From: Streptomyces sp. Act143
GTDB lineage: Bacteria > Actinomycetota > Actinomycetes > Streptomycetales > Streptomycetaceae
Assembly (NCBI RefSeq): GCF_003143935.1
Contig: NZ_QFRX01000001.1
Span: forward strand, 8,739,388-8,803,387
Direction of reading: 5' to 3'
Length of the DNA stretch: 64,000 bases
The notes beneath the pieces are model-generated. The model was given only the letters and a program-made list of their open reading frames with translations, searched no databases and was not told the origin of the DNA. A program made the position numbers and the translations under genes. This document shows positions 33,831-43,075 of this stretch, in pieces; the first letter of the stretch is position 1, and each line of letters opens with the position of its first letter.

Positions 33831-36590
33831 TTGCGCAGCGGAATTTCCGACGAGGCATCTGCCGAGCCTCGGGCCGCCGATTCGCAGAACGGTCACCGGC
33901 GCTCTCCTTCCCCGTCCCTCGCGCACCCGGCGCGAGGGAGGCGGGCCGCGGCCGGGCTCGCGGCGCTGATCACCGTCGCCGTCCTCTGCACCGCGGACGC
34001 CGTCGCCCGCAGCTACCCGTTCGGACCCCGCACCCGGGCCGTCAACGACCTGGGCAACCAGTACGTGCCCTTCCACGCCCACCTGTGGGACCTGCTGCAC
34101 GGCAGGGCCGACGGCGGTCTGCTCGTCAACTGGCAGTCCGGGTACGGCGCCGGCTTCCTGCCCGACCTCGGCACCTATCTCACCAGCCCGTTCGCCTTGC
34201 TCGTGGCGGTCTTCCCGCGCGACGGGATCGACCTCGCGGTGTACGTGATCACCGTCCTGAAGGTCGCTGCCGCCGCGGCCGCCATGACCTGGTCGCTGCT
34301 CGCGCTGCGCCCCGGCCGCTGGTGGGTGGCGGGGCTGCTGGGCGCCTCGTACGCCCTGTGCGGGTGGACCGTCGCCGCGGCCGTCTACAACCTCATGTGG
34401 CTCGACGGGCTCATCGCCCTGCCGCTGTTGTGCCTGGTCGGCACCTGGGTCCTGGAGCGGCGCCGTCCGCTCCTCGGGGTGCTGGTCGTCGCGGAGGCCT
34501 GGGTCGCCAACTTCTACACCGCGTACATGGCCACACTCGCCGCCGGGCTGGTCCTGCTGCTGCGGATCGCCCTCTCCGGCCTCCCGGCGCGCCGGAAGGC
34601 CGCGGTGGCGGGCCGCGCCGGTCTGACCGCGGCCCTCGGGATCGGCCTGGCCGCACCGATCGTCTCGGTGATCTGGTTCGGCACCACCCACGCCTCCCCG
34701 GGCAGGTTCACGGAGTTCAAACCGGTGGGCACCGCGGACCTGCTGGCCCGGCTGCTGCCGACGACGTACAGCTTCGGCTCACCGGCCCTCTTCGTGGGCA
34801 CCACGGCCCTGCTCCTCGCCCTCGCCCTGCCCTTCCACCGGGCGGCTCCCCGCAGGGTGCGCGCCGGGTGGACGCTGCTGGTGGCCGGGGTGACGCTGTC
34901 GATGCAGTGGGGCCCGACCCACCTGCTCTGGCACGCCTTCGCCGCGCCGCAGGGCAGCCCGTACCGGCAGGCCTTCGTGGTCTGCGCCCTGCTGGTGACG
35001 GCGGCCTGGCACACACTCTCGTACGGCGTGCCCGCCCCGCGGGCCCTGGGCGCGGCGGCCGGCCTGTTCGCCCTGCTGGTGGCTGTCGCGAGCCGGAGCG
35101 ATCTGGTGCGCCAGGCCGCCTGGCCGGTGCTGCTCCTGGCCACCGCGGGCACACTGGCCGGGCTGTCGCTGCTGGGCTGGGCGAGCGGGAAGGGCGGGTG
35201 GCGTCCGCTCGGGGGTGGAGGGAGGGGAGGCCCTGGCACCGGCGACGGGGGCGGTATCGCTGCCGGCGACCGGCGTGTGCGCGGGCTCGGGCTCGGTGGC
35301 CGGCATCTGGAAGGCGGCGCCCGGCGGGTCCTCGGCGGCGGGTGGCGTACCGGCGGTGGGCGGCGTGCCGTGCCGGTTGCGCTTGCCGTGTTCCTCCTGC
35401 TCGGCGCCCAGTTCGGCGAGACCGTCGCCACGTCGGCCGTGGCCTCCCGGCTGCGGCTCGCCCACCTGGACGACTACGCGTCCTGGGGCGACCGGCAGCA
35501 GCGGCAGGCGGAGGCCGTCGCGCGGGCCGACGACTGGCCGCGCCACCGCACCGACCCGGGCCGGGAGCAGACCGTCGCCAACGACCCGCTGCTGGTCGGC
35601 GGCCAGGGCGCCCAGTACTACAGCAGCCACACCTCCGACGTGCTCCTGCGCACGCTCACCGCCCTCGGCGGCGGCTGGACCTCGGGCGGCCGCAGCCTCC
35701 AGAGCCTGGACAACGCCGTCACGGACGTGATCTTCTCCGTCGGCGCCCGGGTGCACTCGCCGCCGGACCCGCACCAGAGCCGGTCCCCGGAGACGGCCGG
35801 CCGGGTGACCGTGTCCCGCCGGGACGTGCCGCCCCTGGTGACCGTGCGACCCGCGCAGGCCGCCCCGCCCGCCTTCGGCTCGTCGCCGTACCGCAACCAG
35901 GAACTGCTGCTCGGTGCCCGCGTCTACACCGTGCCGCGCCTCACCACGGACGCCGGGACCGTCACGGCCCGGTGCCCGGCGGGCGGCGAGGTCTACCTCT
36001 GGGCCCCGCACTTCGCCGGCACGGCCCAGCTCACCGGCACCGCCGGGCCCGCCGCCCGCTTCCGGGCCGACGCGAGCAAGCGCGCCGCCATGCAGCGCCT
36101 CGGCACGGTCCCGCCGTCCGGGCGCCTGACCATCGAGCTGTCCCCCCACCGGCCGGGCGCGATCCCCAAGGGCGCCGTCGGCTGTCTGGACACCGGGGAA
36201 CTGCGCACCGTCATCCAGCGGCTCAAGAGCACCGGTGCCACGAAGGTGACGGTCTCCGACGGCACGATCCGGGCGGAACTCCCGTCGGGCAGTACCGGAA
36301 TCGCGCTTGTCGCCGCTCCGCGGATCGCCGGATGGCGCTGCGCCGTCGGAAATTCCGCCGCCGAACCGGCCGGGAATTACCACGGGTTGATATCCGTGCC
36401 TCTCGACGGCACGTCGAACGACGTCATTTGTTCTTTCCGGCCACCCGGTCTGCGACTCGGCGCCGCGATCGGGGGAGCGGCACTGGTGACCGTGATCCTG
36501 CTCGGAGCCGCCGGCATGGTCCGACAACGGCGCGGCCTCCCGTCGGCGGCCACGGGGCGACGGCGGCCGTCAGGTCGTCCTGTCCGGTGA
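33831..36590 (+). CDS. Large YfhO-like multispanning membrane protein
   Basis: The 919-residue protein has about 12 N-terminal membrane helices in its first 430 residues. A first extracytoplasmic loop reads DLGNQYVPFHAHLWDLLHG, as in YfhO (PF09586), a family of GT-C-like proteins involved in lipoteichoic or cell-wall glycosylation. A Gly/Arg-rich segment of about 60 residues (about 460-520) interrupts it. A second helix, a large outward beta-rich region and a final helix (about 878-900) follow. TTG 33831 has GGGGGA 5 nt upstream; TTG 33792 is an alternative. The sugar donor and acceptor are unknown. Confidence 0.82.
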   Translation: MRSGISDEASAEPRAADSQNGHRRSPSPSLAHPARGRRAAAGLAALITVAVLCTADAVARSYPFGPRTRAVNDLGNQYVPFHAHLWDLLHGRADGGLLVNWQSGYGAGFLPDLGTYLTSPFALLVAVFPRDGIDLAVYVITVLKVAAAAAAMTWSLLALRPGRWWVAGLLGASYALCGWTVAAAVYNLMWLDGLIALPLLCLVGTWVLERRRPLLGVLVVAEAWVANFYTAYMATLAAGLVLLLRIALSGLPARRKAAVAGRAGLTAALGIGLAAPIVSVIWFGTTHASPGRFTEFKPVGTADLLARLLPTTYSFGSPALFVGTTALLLALALPFHRAAPRRVRAGWTLLVAGVTLSMQWGPTHLLWHAFAAPQGSPYRQAFVVCALLVTAAWHTLSYGVPAPRALGAAAGLFALLVAVASRSDLVRQAAWPVLLLATAGTLAGLSLLGWASGKGGWRPLGGGGRGGPGTGDGGGIAAGDRRVRGLGLGGRHLEGGARRVLGGGWRTGGGRRAVPVALAVFLLLGAQFGETVATSAVASRLRLAHLDDYASWGDRQQRQAEAVARADDWPRHRTDPGREQTVANDPLLVGGQGAQYYSSHTSDVLLRTLTALGGGWTSGGRSLQSLDNAVTDVIFSVGARVHSPPDPHQSRSPETAGRVTVSRRDVPPLVTVRPAQAAPPAFGSSPYRNQELLLGARVYTVPRLTTDAGTVTARCPAGGEVYLWAPHFAGTAQLTGTAGPAARFRADASKRAAMQRLGTVPPSGRLTIELSPHRPGAIPKGAVGCLDTGELRTVIQRLKSTGATKVTVSDGTIRAELPSGSTGIALVAAPRIAGWRCAVGNSAAEPAGNYHGLISVPLDGTSNDVICSFRPPGLRLGAAIGGAALVTVILLGAAGMVRQRRGLPSAATGRRRPSGRPVR

Positions 36591-36636
36591 AGGGGGAGAG
36601 GGAGCGGGCGGTCATCTTCACCAGGGCGCCCGGGCG

Positions 36637-37260
36637 TTGGTGGCGGGCGCTGACTCCGAAGAGGTCGAACAGACCGAACGACGCGGCGGTCGGTGGAACC
36701 CCCCTTCGCGCTGCGCCCACGAGGCGGTCGCCGCCAGGCGGCGCATCGCGGCCGAGATCTGCGCGCTCGTCGCCGACGGCGAGAGCGTCCTGCTGGACAG
36801 CGGCACCACCTGCCTGGAGGGCGCCCGGCTGCTGCGCGAGCAACCGGTCACCGTGATGCCCCTGTCCCTTCAGGCCGTCCACCTGCCCGGTGAGACGCCC
36901 GGACCGGCCACCCTGGTCGTGCCCGGCGGGCAGCCCCGCGCCGCCGAGGGAGCCCTTACCGGCTCCCTCACGCTCGCCTCCCTGGCCGCCCTGCGCTTCG
37001 ACACCGCGACCGTCGGCTGCTGCGGGCTGAGCGCGGCCGACGGACTGACCGCCTACGACCTCGACGACGCCGCTGTGAAGAAGGCGGGCATCGCCTCCGC
37101 CCGCCGCGTGATCGCCGCCGCCGACAGCAGCAAACTCGGCCGCACGGCCTCCGCACATGTGGCCCCCGGGAACGGCCGCCGGTCCGGCCTGGGGTTTCGG
37201 CTGTATGCGGCCGGGGTGGGCCCCACTCAAGATTGCATAAACGTGCATCGCTGCGTATAG
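36637..37260 (+). pseudogene. Remnant of a DeoR-family regulator
   Basis: Residues about 28-178 of the frame align with the DeoR effector domain. They read VAARRRIAAEICALVADGES and LLDSGTTCLEGARLL, then GCCGLSAADGLTAYDLDDAA and ARRVIAAADSSKLGRT. The N-terminal winged helix is absent: sequence before residue 28 is unrelated and lacks a good ribosome site. The C-terminal 30 or so residues are also lost where the frame runs into the argC promoter. It therefore looks like a decayed sugar-phosphate regulator. A domain-only protein retained for dimerisation is possible but less likely. Confidence 0.6.
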
Positions 37261-37270
37261 TCATGCCATC
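37232..37270 (+). promoter_or_regulatory. argC promoter with ARG boxes
   Basis: TTGCAT (37233-37238), 17-bp spacer and TATAGT (37256-37261) form a good promoter. Two ARG-box-like sites overlap it: ATTGCATAAACGTGCATC (37232-37249) and TGCGTATAGTCATGCCA (37252-37268). ArgR bound with arginine would block RNA polymerase. GAGGAGG (37274-37280) is the argC ribosome site. Confidence 0.85.
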
Positions 37271-37285
37271 CAAGAGGAGGGTGAC

Positions 37286-38314
37286 ATGGCGGTACGTGCG
37301 GCAGTGGCCGGAGCGAGCGGTTATGCGGGCGGCGAGGTCCTGCGGCTGCTCCTGGCCCACCCCGAGGTCGAGATCGGCGCCCTGACCGGCAACTCCAACG
37401 CCGGGCAGAAGCTGGGCGCCCTCCAGCCGCACCTGCTGCCGCTGGCCGACCATGTGCTCCAGGAGACCACCCCCGAAGTGCTCGCCGGGCACGACGTCGT
37501 GTTCCTCGCGCTGCCGCACGGCCAGTCCGCCGCGGTCGCCGAGCAGCTCGGCCCGGACGTCCTCGTCGTCGACATGGGCGCCGACTTCCGGCTGAAGGAC
37601 GCCGCCGACTGGGAGACGTTCTACGGCTCCGCGCACGCCGGGACCTGGCCCTACGGCCTCCCCGAACTTCCGGGTGCCCGCGCCGCGCTGGAGGGGTCCA
37701 AGCGCATCGCGGTACCCGGTTGCTACCCCACCGCCGCCACCCTCGCCCTCTTCCCGGCGTACGCCGCCGGGATCGCCGAGGCCGAGGCCGTGATCGTCGC
37801 CGCCTCCGGCACCTCCGGCGCGGGCAAGGCGCCCAAGGCGCACCTGCTGGGCAGCGAGGTCATGGGCTCCATGACGCCGTACGGCGTCGGCGGCGGCCAC
37901 CGGCACACGCCCGAGATGATCCAGAACTTCAGCGGCGTCGCGGGCGAGCGGATCACCGTCTCCTTCACCCCCACCCTCGCGCCGATGCCCCGCGGCATCC
38001 TCGCCACCTGCTCCGCCAAGGCGAAGCCCGGCGTCACCGCCGAGTCCGTCCGCGCCGCCTACGAGAAGGCCTACGCCGACGAGCCCTTCGTCCACCTCCT
38101 CCCCGCGGGGCAGTGGCCCGCGACGGCGTCCGTCTACGGTTCCAACGCCGTTCAGGTGCAGGTCGCGTACGACGAGGCCGCGGGCCGCATCATCGCGATC
38201 AGCGCCATCGACAACCTCACCAAGGGCACCGCGGGCGGTGCCGTACAGAGCATGAACATCGCCCTCGGTCTCGACGAGACCACGGGACTTTCCACGATCG
38301 GAGTCGCACCGTGA
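37286..38314 (+). CDS. argC: N-acetyl-gamma-glutamyl-phosphate reductase
   Basis: The 342-residue enzyme catalyses the third step of arginine synthesis, NADPH reduction of N-acetylglutamyl phosphate. The Rossmann motif GASGYAGGE (about 11-19) is followed by the catalytic Cys in VPGCYPTAA (about 145) and GGGHRHTPEM (about 207). It is the first gene of the argCJBDR operon. The stop overlaps a 31-codon reading frame (GTGA) that leads on to argJ. Confidence 0.97.
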   Translation: MAVRAAVAGASGYAGGEVLRLLLAHPEVEIGALTGNSNAGQKLGALQPHLLPLADHVLQETTPEVLAGHDVVFLALPHGQSAAVAEQLGPDVLVVDMGADFRLKDAADWETFYGSAHAGTWPYGLPELPGARAALEGSKRIAVPGCYPTAATLALFPAYAAGIAEAEAVIVAASGTSGAGKAPKAHLLGSEVMGSMTPYGVGGGHRHTPEMIQNFSGVAGERITVSFTPTLAPMPRGILATCSAKAKPGVTAESVRAAYEKAYADEPFVHLLPAGQWPATASVYGSNAVQVQVAYDEAAGRIIAISAIDNLTKGTAGGAVQSMNIALGLDETTGLSTIGVAP

Positions 38315-38406
38315 GCGACGCACGAGCAGCCGCCGGGCCGCAGACGACGACGAAGGCCGCACCGCTGCGCTGCACGGGCGGAGAAGCGAACAAGGAGTCA
38401 CAGTGA
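38311..38406 (+). CDS. Candidate 31-residue coupling ORF between argC and argJ
   Basis: A GTG at 38311 overlaps the argC stop as GTGA, and the frame's own TGA (38404-38406) overlaps the argJ GTG as GTGA. The peptide, starting VSDARAAAGPQ and ending GGEANKESQ, has no recognised domain. The exact double overlap would let ribosomes pass from argC to argJ by reinitiation. AAGGAG near 38391-38396 also gives argJ its own ribosome site, so translation of this ORF is not required. It may be a chance frame. Confidence 0.4.
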   Translation: MSDARAAAGPQTTTKAAPLRCTGGEANKESQ

Positions 38407-39554
38407 GCGTCACGGCAGCCAAGGGATTCACGGCGGCGGGCATCGCCGCCGGGATCAAGGAGAACGGCAACCCGGACCTGGCCCTCGTGGTCAACAACGG
38501 GCCCCGCCGCGCCGCCGCCGGTGTCTTCACCTCCAACCGTGTGAAGGCCGCGCCGGTCCTGTGGTCCGAGCAGGTCCTGAAGAGCGGCGAGTTGACGGCC
38601 GTCGTCCTCAACTCCGGCGGCGCCAACGCCTGTACGGGACCGAAGGGTTTCCAGGACACGCACGCCACCGCCGAGAAGGTCGCCGACGTGCTGGGCATCG
38701 GCGCGGGCGAGGTGGCCGTGGCCTCCACCGGTCTCATCGGTGTCCTGCTGCCGATGGACAAGCTGCTGCCCGGGGTCGAGACGGCCGCCGCCCAACTCTC
38801 CGAGCACGGCGGTGAGAAGGCCGCCATCGCCATCAAGACCACCGACACCGTCCACAAGACCTCCGTCGTGACGAAGGACGGCTGGACGGTCGGCGGCATG
38901 GCGAAGGGCGCGGGCATGCTCGCCCCCGGCCTCGCCACCATGCTCGTCGTCCTCACCACCGACGCGGACCTCGACAGCGAGACCCTGGACAAGGCGCTGC
39001 GGGCCGCCACCCGCACCACCTTCGACCGCGTCGACTCCGACGGCTGCATGTCCACCAACGACACGGTCCTGCTGCTCGCCTCCGGAGCTGCCGAAGTCGC
39101 CCCCGCCCACGAGGAGTTCGCCGAGGCAGTACGGCAGGTCTGCGACGACCTCGGCCAGCAGCTCATCCGGGACGCCGAGGGCGCCAGCAAGGACATCAAG
39201 GTCGAGGTGGTCAACGCCGCGACCGAGGAGGACGCCGTCGAGGTGGGCCGCTCCATCGCCCGCAACAACCTCCTCAAGTGCGCCATCCACGGCGAGGACC
39301 CCAACTGGGGCCGCGTCCTCTCCGCGATCGGCACCACCAGGGCCGCCTTCGAGCCGGACCGGCTCAACGTCGCCATCAACGGCGTCTGGGTCTGCAAGAA
39401 CGGCGGCGTCGGCGAGGACCGCGACAAGGTCGACATGCGCTACCGCGAGGTGCACATCGTCGCCGACCTCGCCGCAGGGTCCGAGACCGCCACGATCTGG
39501 ACCAACGACCTGACCGCCGACTACGTCCACGAGAACAGCGCCTACTCCTCATGA
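38403..39554 (+). CDS. argJ: Bifunctional ornithine acetyltransferase / N-acetylglutamate synthase
   Basis: The 383-residue precursor transfers acetyl from acetylornithine to glutamate, allowing the recycling pathway, and in bifunctional forms also makes acetylglutamate from acetyl-CoA. It self-cleaves between Ala and Thr in GMLAPGLATML; Thr179 becomes the nucleophile of the beta chain. GTG 38403 has AAGGAG upstream. The stop overlaps the argB start by ATGA. Confidence 0.97.
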   Translation: MSVTAAKGFTAAGIAAGIKENGNPDLALVVNNGPRRAAAGVFTSNRVKAAPVLWSEQVLKSGELTAVVLNSGGANACTGPKGFQDTHATAEKVADVLGIGAGEVAVASTGLIGVLLPMDKLLPGVETAAAQLSEHGGEKAAIAIKTTDTVHKTSVVTKDGWTVGGMAKGAGMLAPGLATMLVVLTTDADLDSETLDKALRAATRTTFDRVDSDGCMSTNDTVLLLASGAAEVAPAHEEFAEAVRQVCDDLGQQLIRDAEGASKDIKVEVVNAATEEDAVEVGRSIARNNLLKCAIHGEDPNWGRVLSAIGTTRAAFEPDRLNVAINGVWVCKNGGVGEDRDKVDMRYREVHIVADLAAGSETATIWTNDLTADYVHENSAYSS

Positions 39555-40459
39555 GCACCACGCGAAAGCACACCGCGCTCCCCAAGGCCCAGATCCTCAT
39601 CGAGGCGCTGCCCTGGCTGGTCAAGCACAACGGCAGGACGGTCGTCATCAAGTTCGGCGGCAACGCCATGATCGACGAGGATCTGAAGGCCGCGTTCGCC
39701 CAGGACGTCGTCTTCCTGCACCACGCCGGCCTCAAGCCGGTCGTCGTGCACGGCGGCGGCCCGCAGATCAGCGCCGCCCTCGACCAGGCCGGCATCGTCA
39801 GCGAGTTCAAGGCCGGGCTCCGGGTCACCACCGAGGACGCCATGGACGTCGTACGGATGGTGCTGGCCGGGCAGGTCCAGCGCGAGCTGGTCGGGCTGCT
39901 CAACCAGCACGGACCGCTGGCCGTCGGGTTGACCGGCGAGGACGCGCACACCATCACCGCCACCAAGCACCAGCCGGAGATCGACGGCGAGTTGGTCGAC
40001 ATCGGGCGGGTGGGCGAGATCACCGCGATCGACACGGGCGCCATCGAGGCCCTGCTCGCCGACGGCCGCATCCCGGTCGTCTCGTCGATCGCCCGTAGCC
40101 AGGACGACGGACATGTCTACAACGTCAATGCTGACACGGCGGCTGCGGCACTCGCTGCTGCTCTTGGAGCGGAGACTCTCATGGTCCTCACGGACGTCGA
40201 GGGTCTCTACGAGGACTGGCCGCACAGCGACGAGGTGATCAGCCGCCTCACCGCTTCCCAACTGGAGAAGCTGCTGCCGGAGTTGAGCTCCGGCATGGTC
40301 CCGAAGATGGAGGGCTGCCTGCACGCCGTGCGCAACGGCGTCACCACCGCCCGGGTCATCGACGGACGGGTCCAGCACTCGATCCTGCTGGAGATCTTCA
40401 CCGACGAAGGCATCGGCACGATGGTCGTGCCGGACGCGCAAGAGGGGGATGGGGAATGA
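39551..40459 (+). CDS. argB: Acetylglutamate kinase
   Basis: The 302-residue amino-acid-kinase-fold enzyme phosphorylates N-acetylglutamate. Motifs are VIKFGGNAM (about 32-40) for ATP, VVHGGGPQI (about 64-72) for the substrate and NVNADTAAAALA (about 195-206). The N-terminal helix of about 20 residues fits the hexameric, arginine-inhibited type. The ATG overlaps the argJ stop and the end overlaps the argD start. Confidence 0.97.
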   Translation: MSTTRKHTALPKAQILIEALPWLVKHNGRTVVIKFGGNAMIDEDLKAAFAQDVVFLHHAGLKPVVVHGGGPQISAALDQAGIVSEFKAGLRVTTEDAMDVVRMVLAGQVQRELVGLLNQHGPLAVGLTGEDAHTITATKHQPEIDGELVDIGRVGEITAIDTGAIEALLADGRIPVVSSIARSQDDGHVYNVNADTAAAALAAALGAETLMVLTDVEGLYEDWPHSDEVISRLTASQLEKLLPELSSGMVPKMEGCLHAVRNGVTTARVIDGRVQHSILLEIFTDEGIGTMVVPDAQEGDGE

Positions 40460-41643
40460 CCGACAATCAGGAGCTCACCCAGCGGTGGCAGGGCTCGCTC
40501 ATGAACAACTACGGCACCCCGCGCCTCCCCCTCGTCCGCGGTGCGGGCCTGAAGGTCTGGGACTCCGAGGGCAAGCAGTACCAGGACTGGGTCGGCGGCA
40601 TCGCCACCAACGCGCTCGGCCACGCCCACCCCGCGATCGTCGACGCCGTCAGCAGGCAGATCGCGTCCCTCGGCCACATCTCCAACTTCTTCATGGCCGA
40701 GCCGACCGTCGCCCTCGCCGAACGGCTGCTCCAGCTCTTCGGCCGGGACGGCAAGGTCTTCTTCTGCAACTCCGGCGCCGAGGCCAACGAGGCCGCCTTC
40801 AAGATCGGCCGGCTGACCGGCCGGCCCCACATGGTCGCCACCAGCGGCGGCTTCCACGGCCGGACCATGGGCGCCCTCGCGCTCACCGGCCAGCCCGCCA
40901 AGCGGGAACCGTTCCTGCCGCTGCCGGGTGACGTCACGCACGTGCCGTACGGCGACGCCCAGGCACTGGCCGCCGCGGTCACCGAAGACACCGCCCTCGT
41001 CGTCATCGAGCCCATCCAGGGCGAGAACGGCGTCGTGGTCCCGCCCGCCGGCTACCTCAAGGCGGCCCGGGCGATCACCGCGGCCAAGGGCGCGCTGCTG
41101 GTCCTCGACGAGGTGCAGACCGGCATCGGCCGGACCGGGCACTGGTTCGAGTACCAGGCCCACGAGGGCGTCCTGCCCGACGTGGTCACCCTCGCCAAGC
41201 AGCTCGGCGGCGGCCTGCCGCTCGGCGCCACGGTCGCCTTCGGCCGGGCCGCGGAGCTGCTCCAGCCCGGCCACCACGGCACGACCTTCGGCGGCAACCC
41301 GGTCGCGTGCGCCGCCGGACTCGCCGTTCTGGACACCATCGCCGGTGAGGGGCTGCTCGAGAACGTCAAGCGGCAGAGCGCCACGCTGAGCGACGGGATC
41401 GAGTCACTGGGACACCCGTTGATCGCCCACGTCCGGGGCTCCGGGCTCCTCCTGGGTATCGTGCTCACCGAGCCGCTCGCGCCCCAGGTGCAGCAGGCGG
41501 CTCAGGACGCCGGTTTCCTGGTGAACGCGCCCGCCCCCGATGTCGTACGGCTCATGCCGCCGCTGAACCTCGGCGACGACGAGGTGGCCGCGCTGCTCCA
41601 GGCGCTGCCCGGCGTTCTTGACGTGGCCAACGGGGACGGATGA
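40456..41643 (+). CDS. argD: Acetylornithine aminotransferase
   Basis: The 395-residue PLP enzyme converts acetylglutamate semialdehyde to acetylornithine. Evidence includes the class III aminotransferase sequence NSGAEANEAAFKI (about 108-120), DEVQTGIGRTG (about 218-228) and the PLP lysine in LAKQLGGGLP (about 247). It overlaps argB by ATGA at the start and the argR region at its stop. Confidence 0.97.
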   Translation: MTDNQELTQRWQGSLMNNYGTPRLPLVRGAGLKVWDSEGKQYQDWVGGIATNALGHAHPAIVDAVSRQIASLGHISNFFMAEPTVALAERLLQLFGRDGKVFFCNSGAEANEAAFKIGRLTGRPHMVATSGGFHGRTMGALALTGQPAKREPFLPLPGDVTHVPYGDAQALAAAVTEDTALVVIEPIQGENGVVVPPAGYLKAARAITAAKGALLVLDEVQTGIGRTGHWFEYQAHEGVLPDVVTLAKQLGGGLPLGATVAFGRAAELLQPGHHGTTFGGNPVACAAGLAVLDTIAGEGLLENVKRQSATLSDGIESLGHPLIAHVRGSGLLLGIVLTEPLAPQVQQAAQDAGFLVNAPAPDVVRLMPPLNLGDDEVAALLQALPGVLDVANGDG

Positions 41644-41663
41644 TCCGGAGAAATGAGACGTCG

Positions 41664-42209
41664 ATGAGCCAGGCGCAGGAGCATGAGCAGAACGGGGCCG
41701 GCGGGCCTGCGGTGCCGCAGACCCGCACGGCGCGGCACCGTCGGATCGTGGACATCCTCAACCGGCAACCGGTGCGGTCGCAGAGCCAGTTGGCGAAGCT
41801 CCTGTCCGACGACGGGCTGAGCGTCACACAGGCGACGCTCTCCCGGGATCTCGACGAGCTGAACGCGGTGAAGATCCGCAACACCGACGGGGATCTCATC
41901 TACGCGGTGCCGAGCGAGGGGGGTTTCCGGACTCCGCGGGCGCCGCTGGGGGAGTCCGCGAAGGAGGAGCGGATGCGGCGGTTGTCGCAGGAGCTGCTGA
42001 TCTCCGCGGAGGCGTCGGCGAATCTGGTGGTGCTGCGGACGCCTCCGGGTGCGGCTCAGTTCCTCGCCTCCGCGATCGACCAGGCGGAACTGCACGACAT
42101 CCTGGGCACGATCGCGGGTGACGACACGCTGTTGCTGATCAGCCGCGATCCGGTGGGTGGGCAGGCGCTCGCCGAGCATTTGCTGCGGTTGGCTCAGAAC
42201 GGGCATTGA
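41664..42209 (+). CDS. argR: Arginine repressor
   Basis: The 181-residue protein is the hexameric repressor that binds ARG boxes with arginine as co-repressor. The N-terminal winged helix reads RIVDILNRQPVRSQSQLAKL and the recognition helix VTQATLSRDLDEL. The C-terminal domain has the arginine-binding GTIAGDDTLLLI. ATG 41664 (MSQAQEHEQ) is preferred by similarity. ATG 41640, overlapping the argD stop as ATGA, adds eight residues and is possible. As the last gene of the operon it feeds back on the promoters at 37233 and 52018. Confidence 0.96.
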   Translation: MSQAQEHEQNGAGGPAVPQTRTARHRRIVDILNRQPVRSQSQLAKLLSDDGLSVTQATLSRDLDELNAVKIRNTDGDLIYAVPSEGGFRTPRAPLGESAKEERMRRLSQELLISAEASANLVVLRTPPGAAQFLASAIDQAELHDILGTIAGDDTLLLISRDPVGGQALAEHLLRLAQNGH

Positions 42210-42236
42210 CCGTCGCCGGCTGCGGGTGCGCGGGGG

Positions 42237-42264
42237 CCGGTCGCGCGGTTCCCCGCGCCCCTGG
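42237..42264 (-). repeat. Dispersed Streptomyces intergenic element, copy B (inverted)
   Basis: On the minus strand this reads CAGGGGCGCGGGGAACCGCG followed by CGACCGG, matching the consensus. It lies between the convergent argR and apbE ends, where it probably serves as a terminator. Confidence 0.7.
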
Positions 42265-42274
42265 CGACGTCCAC

Positions 42275-43075
42275 TCAGCCCAGTCGTGAAGCCAGGCCCC
42301 CTGTGCATCGCACCTCGTCCCCTGCCGTGATCAGCAGCGCCTCCACGTCCGGCAGCGACTCCAGCCAGCGCAGCCCCTCCCGCGAGCCCATCGCGAACGC
42401 CGCCGTCGCCCAGCAGTCAGCCCAGGTCACGCTGGGGGCCACGACGGTGACCGCCACCAGATCGGTGACCGCCGAGCGGCCCGTGCGGGGGTCGACGATA
42501 TGGGCGCCGCGTTCGGCCGTGCCGGAGGTGGCGACCGCCAGTTCGTCGGTTCCGGCGGCGGAGACCACCGCCGCCAGCCCGCCCGGCCGCAGCGGATCGG
42601 CCACCCCCACCCGCCACGGCCGCTGCGGCCCCGGCGTCCCGAGCAGTTGCACGTCCCCGCCGCCGTTGAGGCTGACGCCGGTCGCGCCCGCCTCGAACAG
42701 CTGCCGGGCCGCGCGCTCCACCGCCCAGCCCTTGACGATGCCCGTCGGGTCGAGGCGGCCCTCGTAGCGCAGGCTGAACCAGCCGTCGCTGGTGCGTTCG
42801 GCCCGTGCGCCCAGCTCCAGGACCTCGGCGACCTCCGGGTCGCACTCCTCGACCGTCAGCTCGCCCCGCGCCAGGCGTGAGATCTGGCTGTCGTCCCGGT
42901 ACGTGCTGAACACCGCGTCCACCCGGTGCAGCCCGGCCACCGCCCTTTCCAGTGCCGCCGTGACGGCACCGGGGTCCCCGCCGCGGACGTCGAAGGAGAA
43001 GACGGTCCCCATGACCTCCTCCGCACGACGTACCGCGGCGGGAGCATCTGCCGACTCGGCCACGGTGTCAGCCAC
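42275..43075 (-). CDS. apbE: FAD:protein FMN transferase (ApbE)
   Basis: The 266-residue enzyme attaches FMN to threonine of target proteins through a phosphoester bond, using FAD. Signature sequences are MGTVFSFDV near the N-terminus, DPTGIVKGWAVERA (about 112-125), SLNGGGDVQLLG (about 140) and AVATSGTAERGAHIVDPRTG (about 185). The GTG at 43075 overlaps the stop of the upstream FMN-binding gene by 8 nt. No signal peptide or lipobox is visible, so export is uncertain, although ApbE usually acts outside the membrane. It is the last gene of a five-gene flavin/flavocytochrome operon and is the likely modifier of both FMN-binding proteins. Confidence 0.92.
   Translation of the reverse strand: MADTVAESADAPAAVRRAEEVMGTVFSFDVRGGDPGAVTAALERAVAGLHRVDAVFSTYRDDSQISRLARGELTVEECDPEVAEVLELGARAERTSDGWFSLRYEGRLDPTGIVKGWAVERAARQLFEAGATGVSLNGGGDVQLLGTPGPQRPWRVGVADPLRPGGLAAVVSAAGTDELAVATSGTAERGAHIVDPRTGRSAVTDLVAVTVVAPSVTWADCWATAAFAMGSREGLRWLESLPDVEALLITAGDEVRCTGGLASRLG

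Noticed and set aside
36968..39436. 822-residue minus-strand frame over argC and argJ
   Set aside because: Ser/Thr/Arg-rich antisense of conserved arginine genes with no motif.
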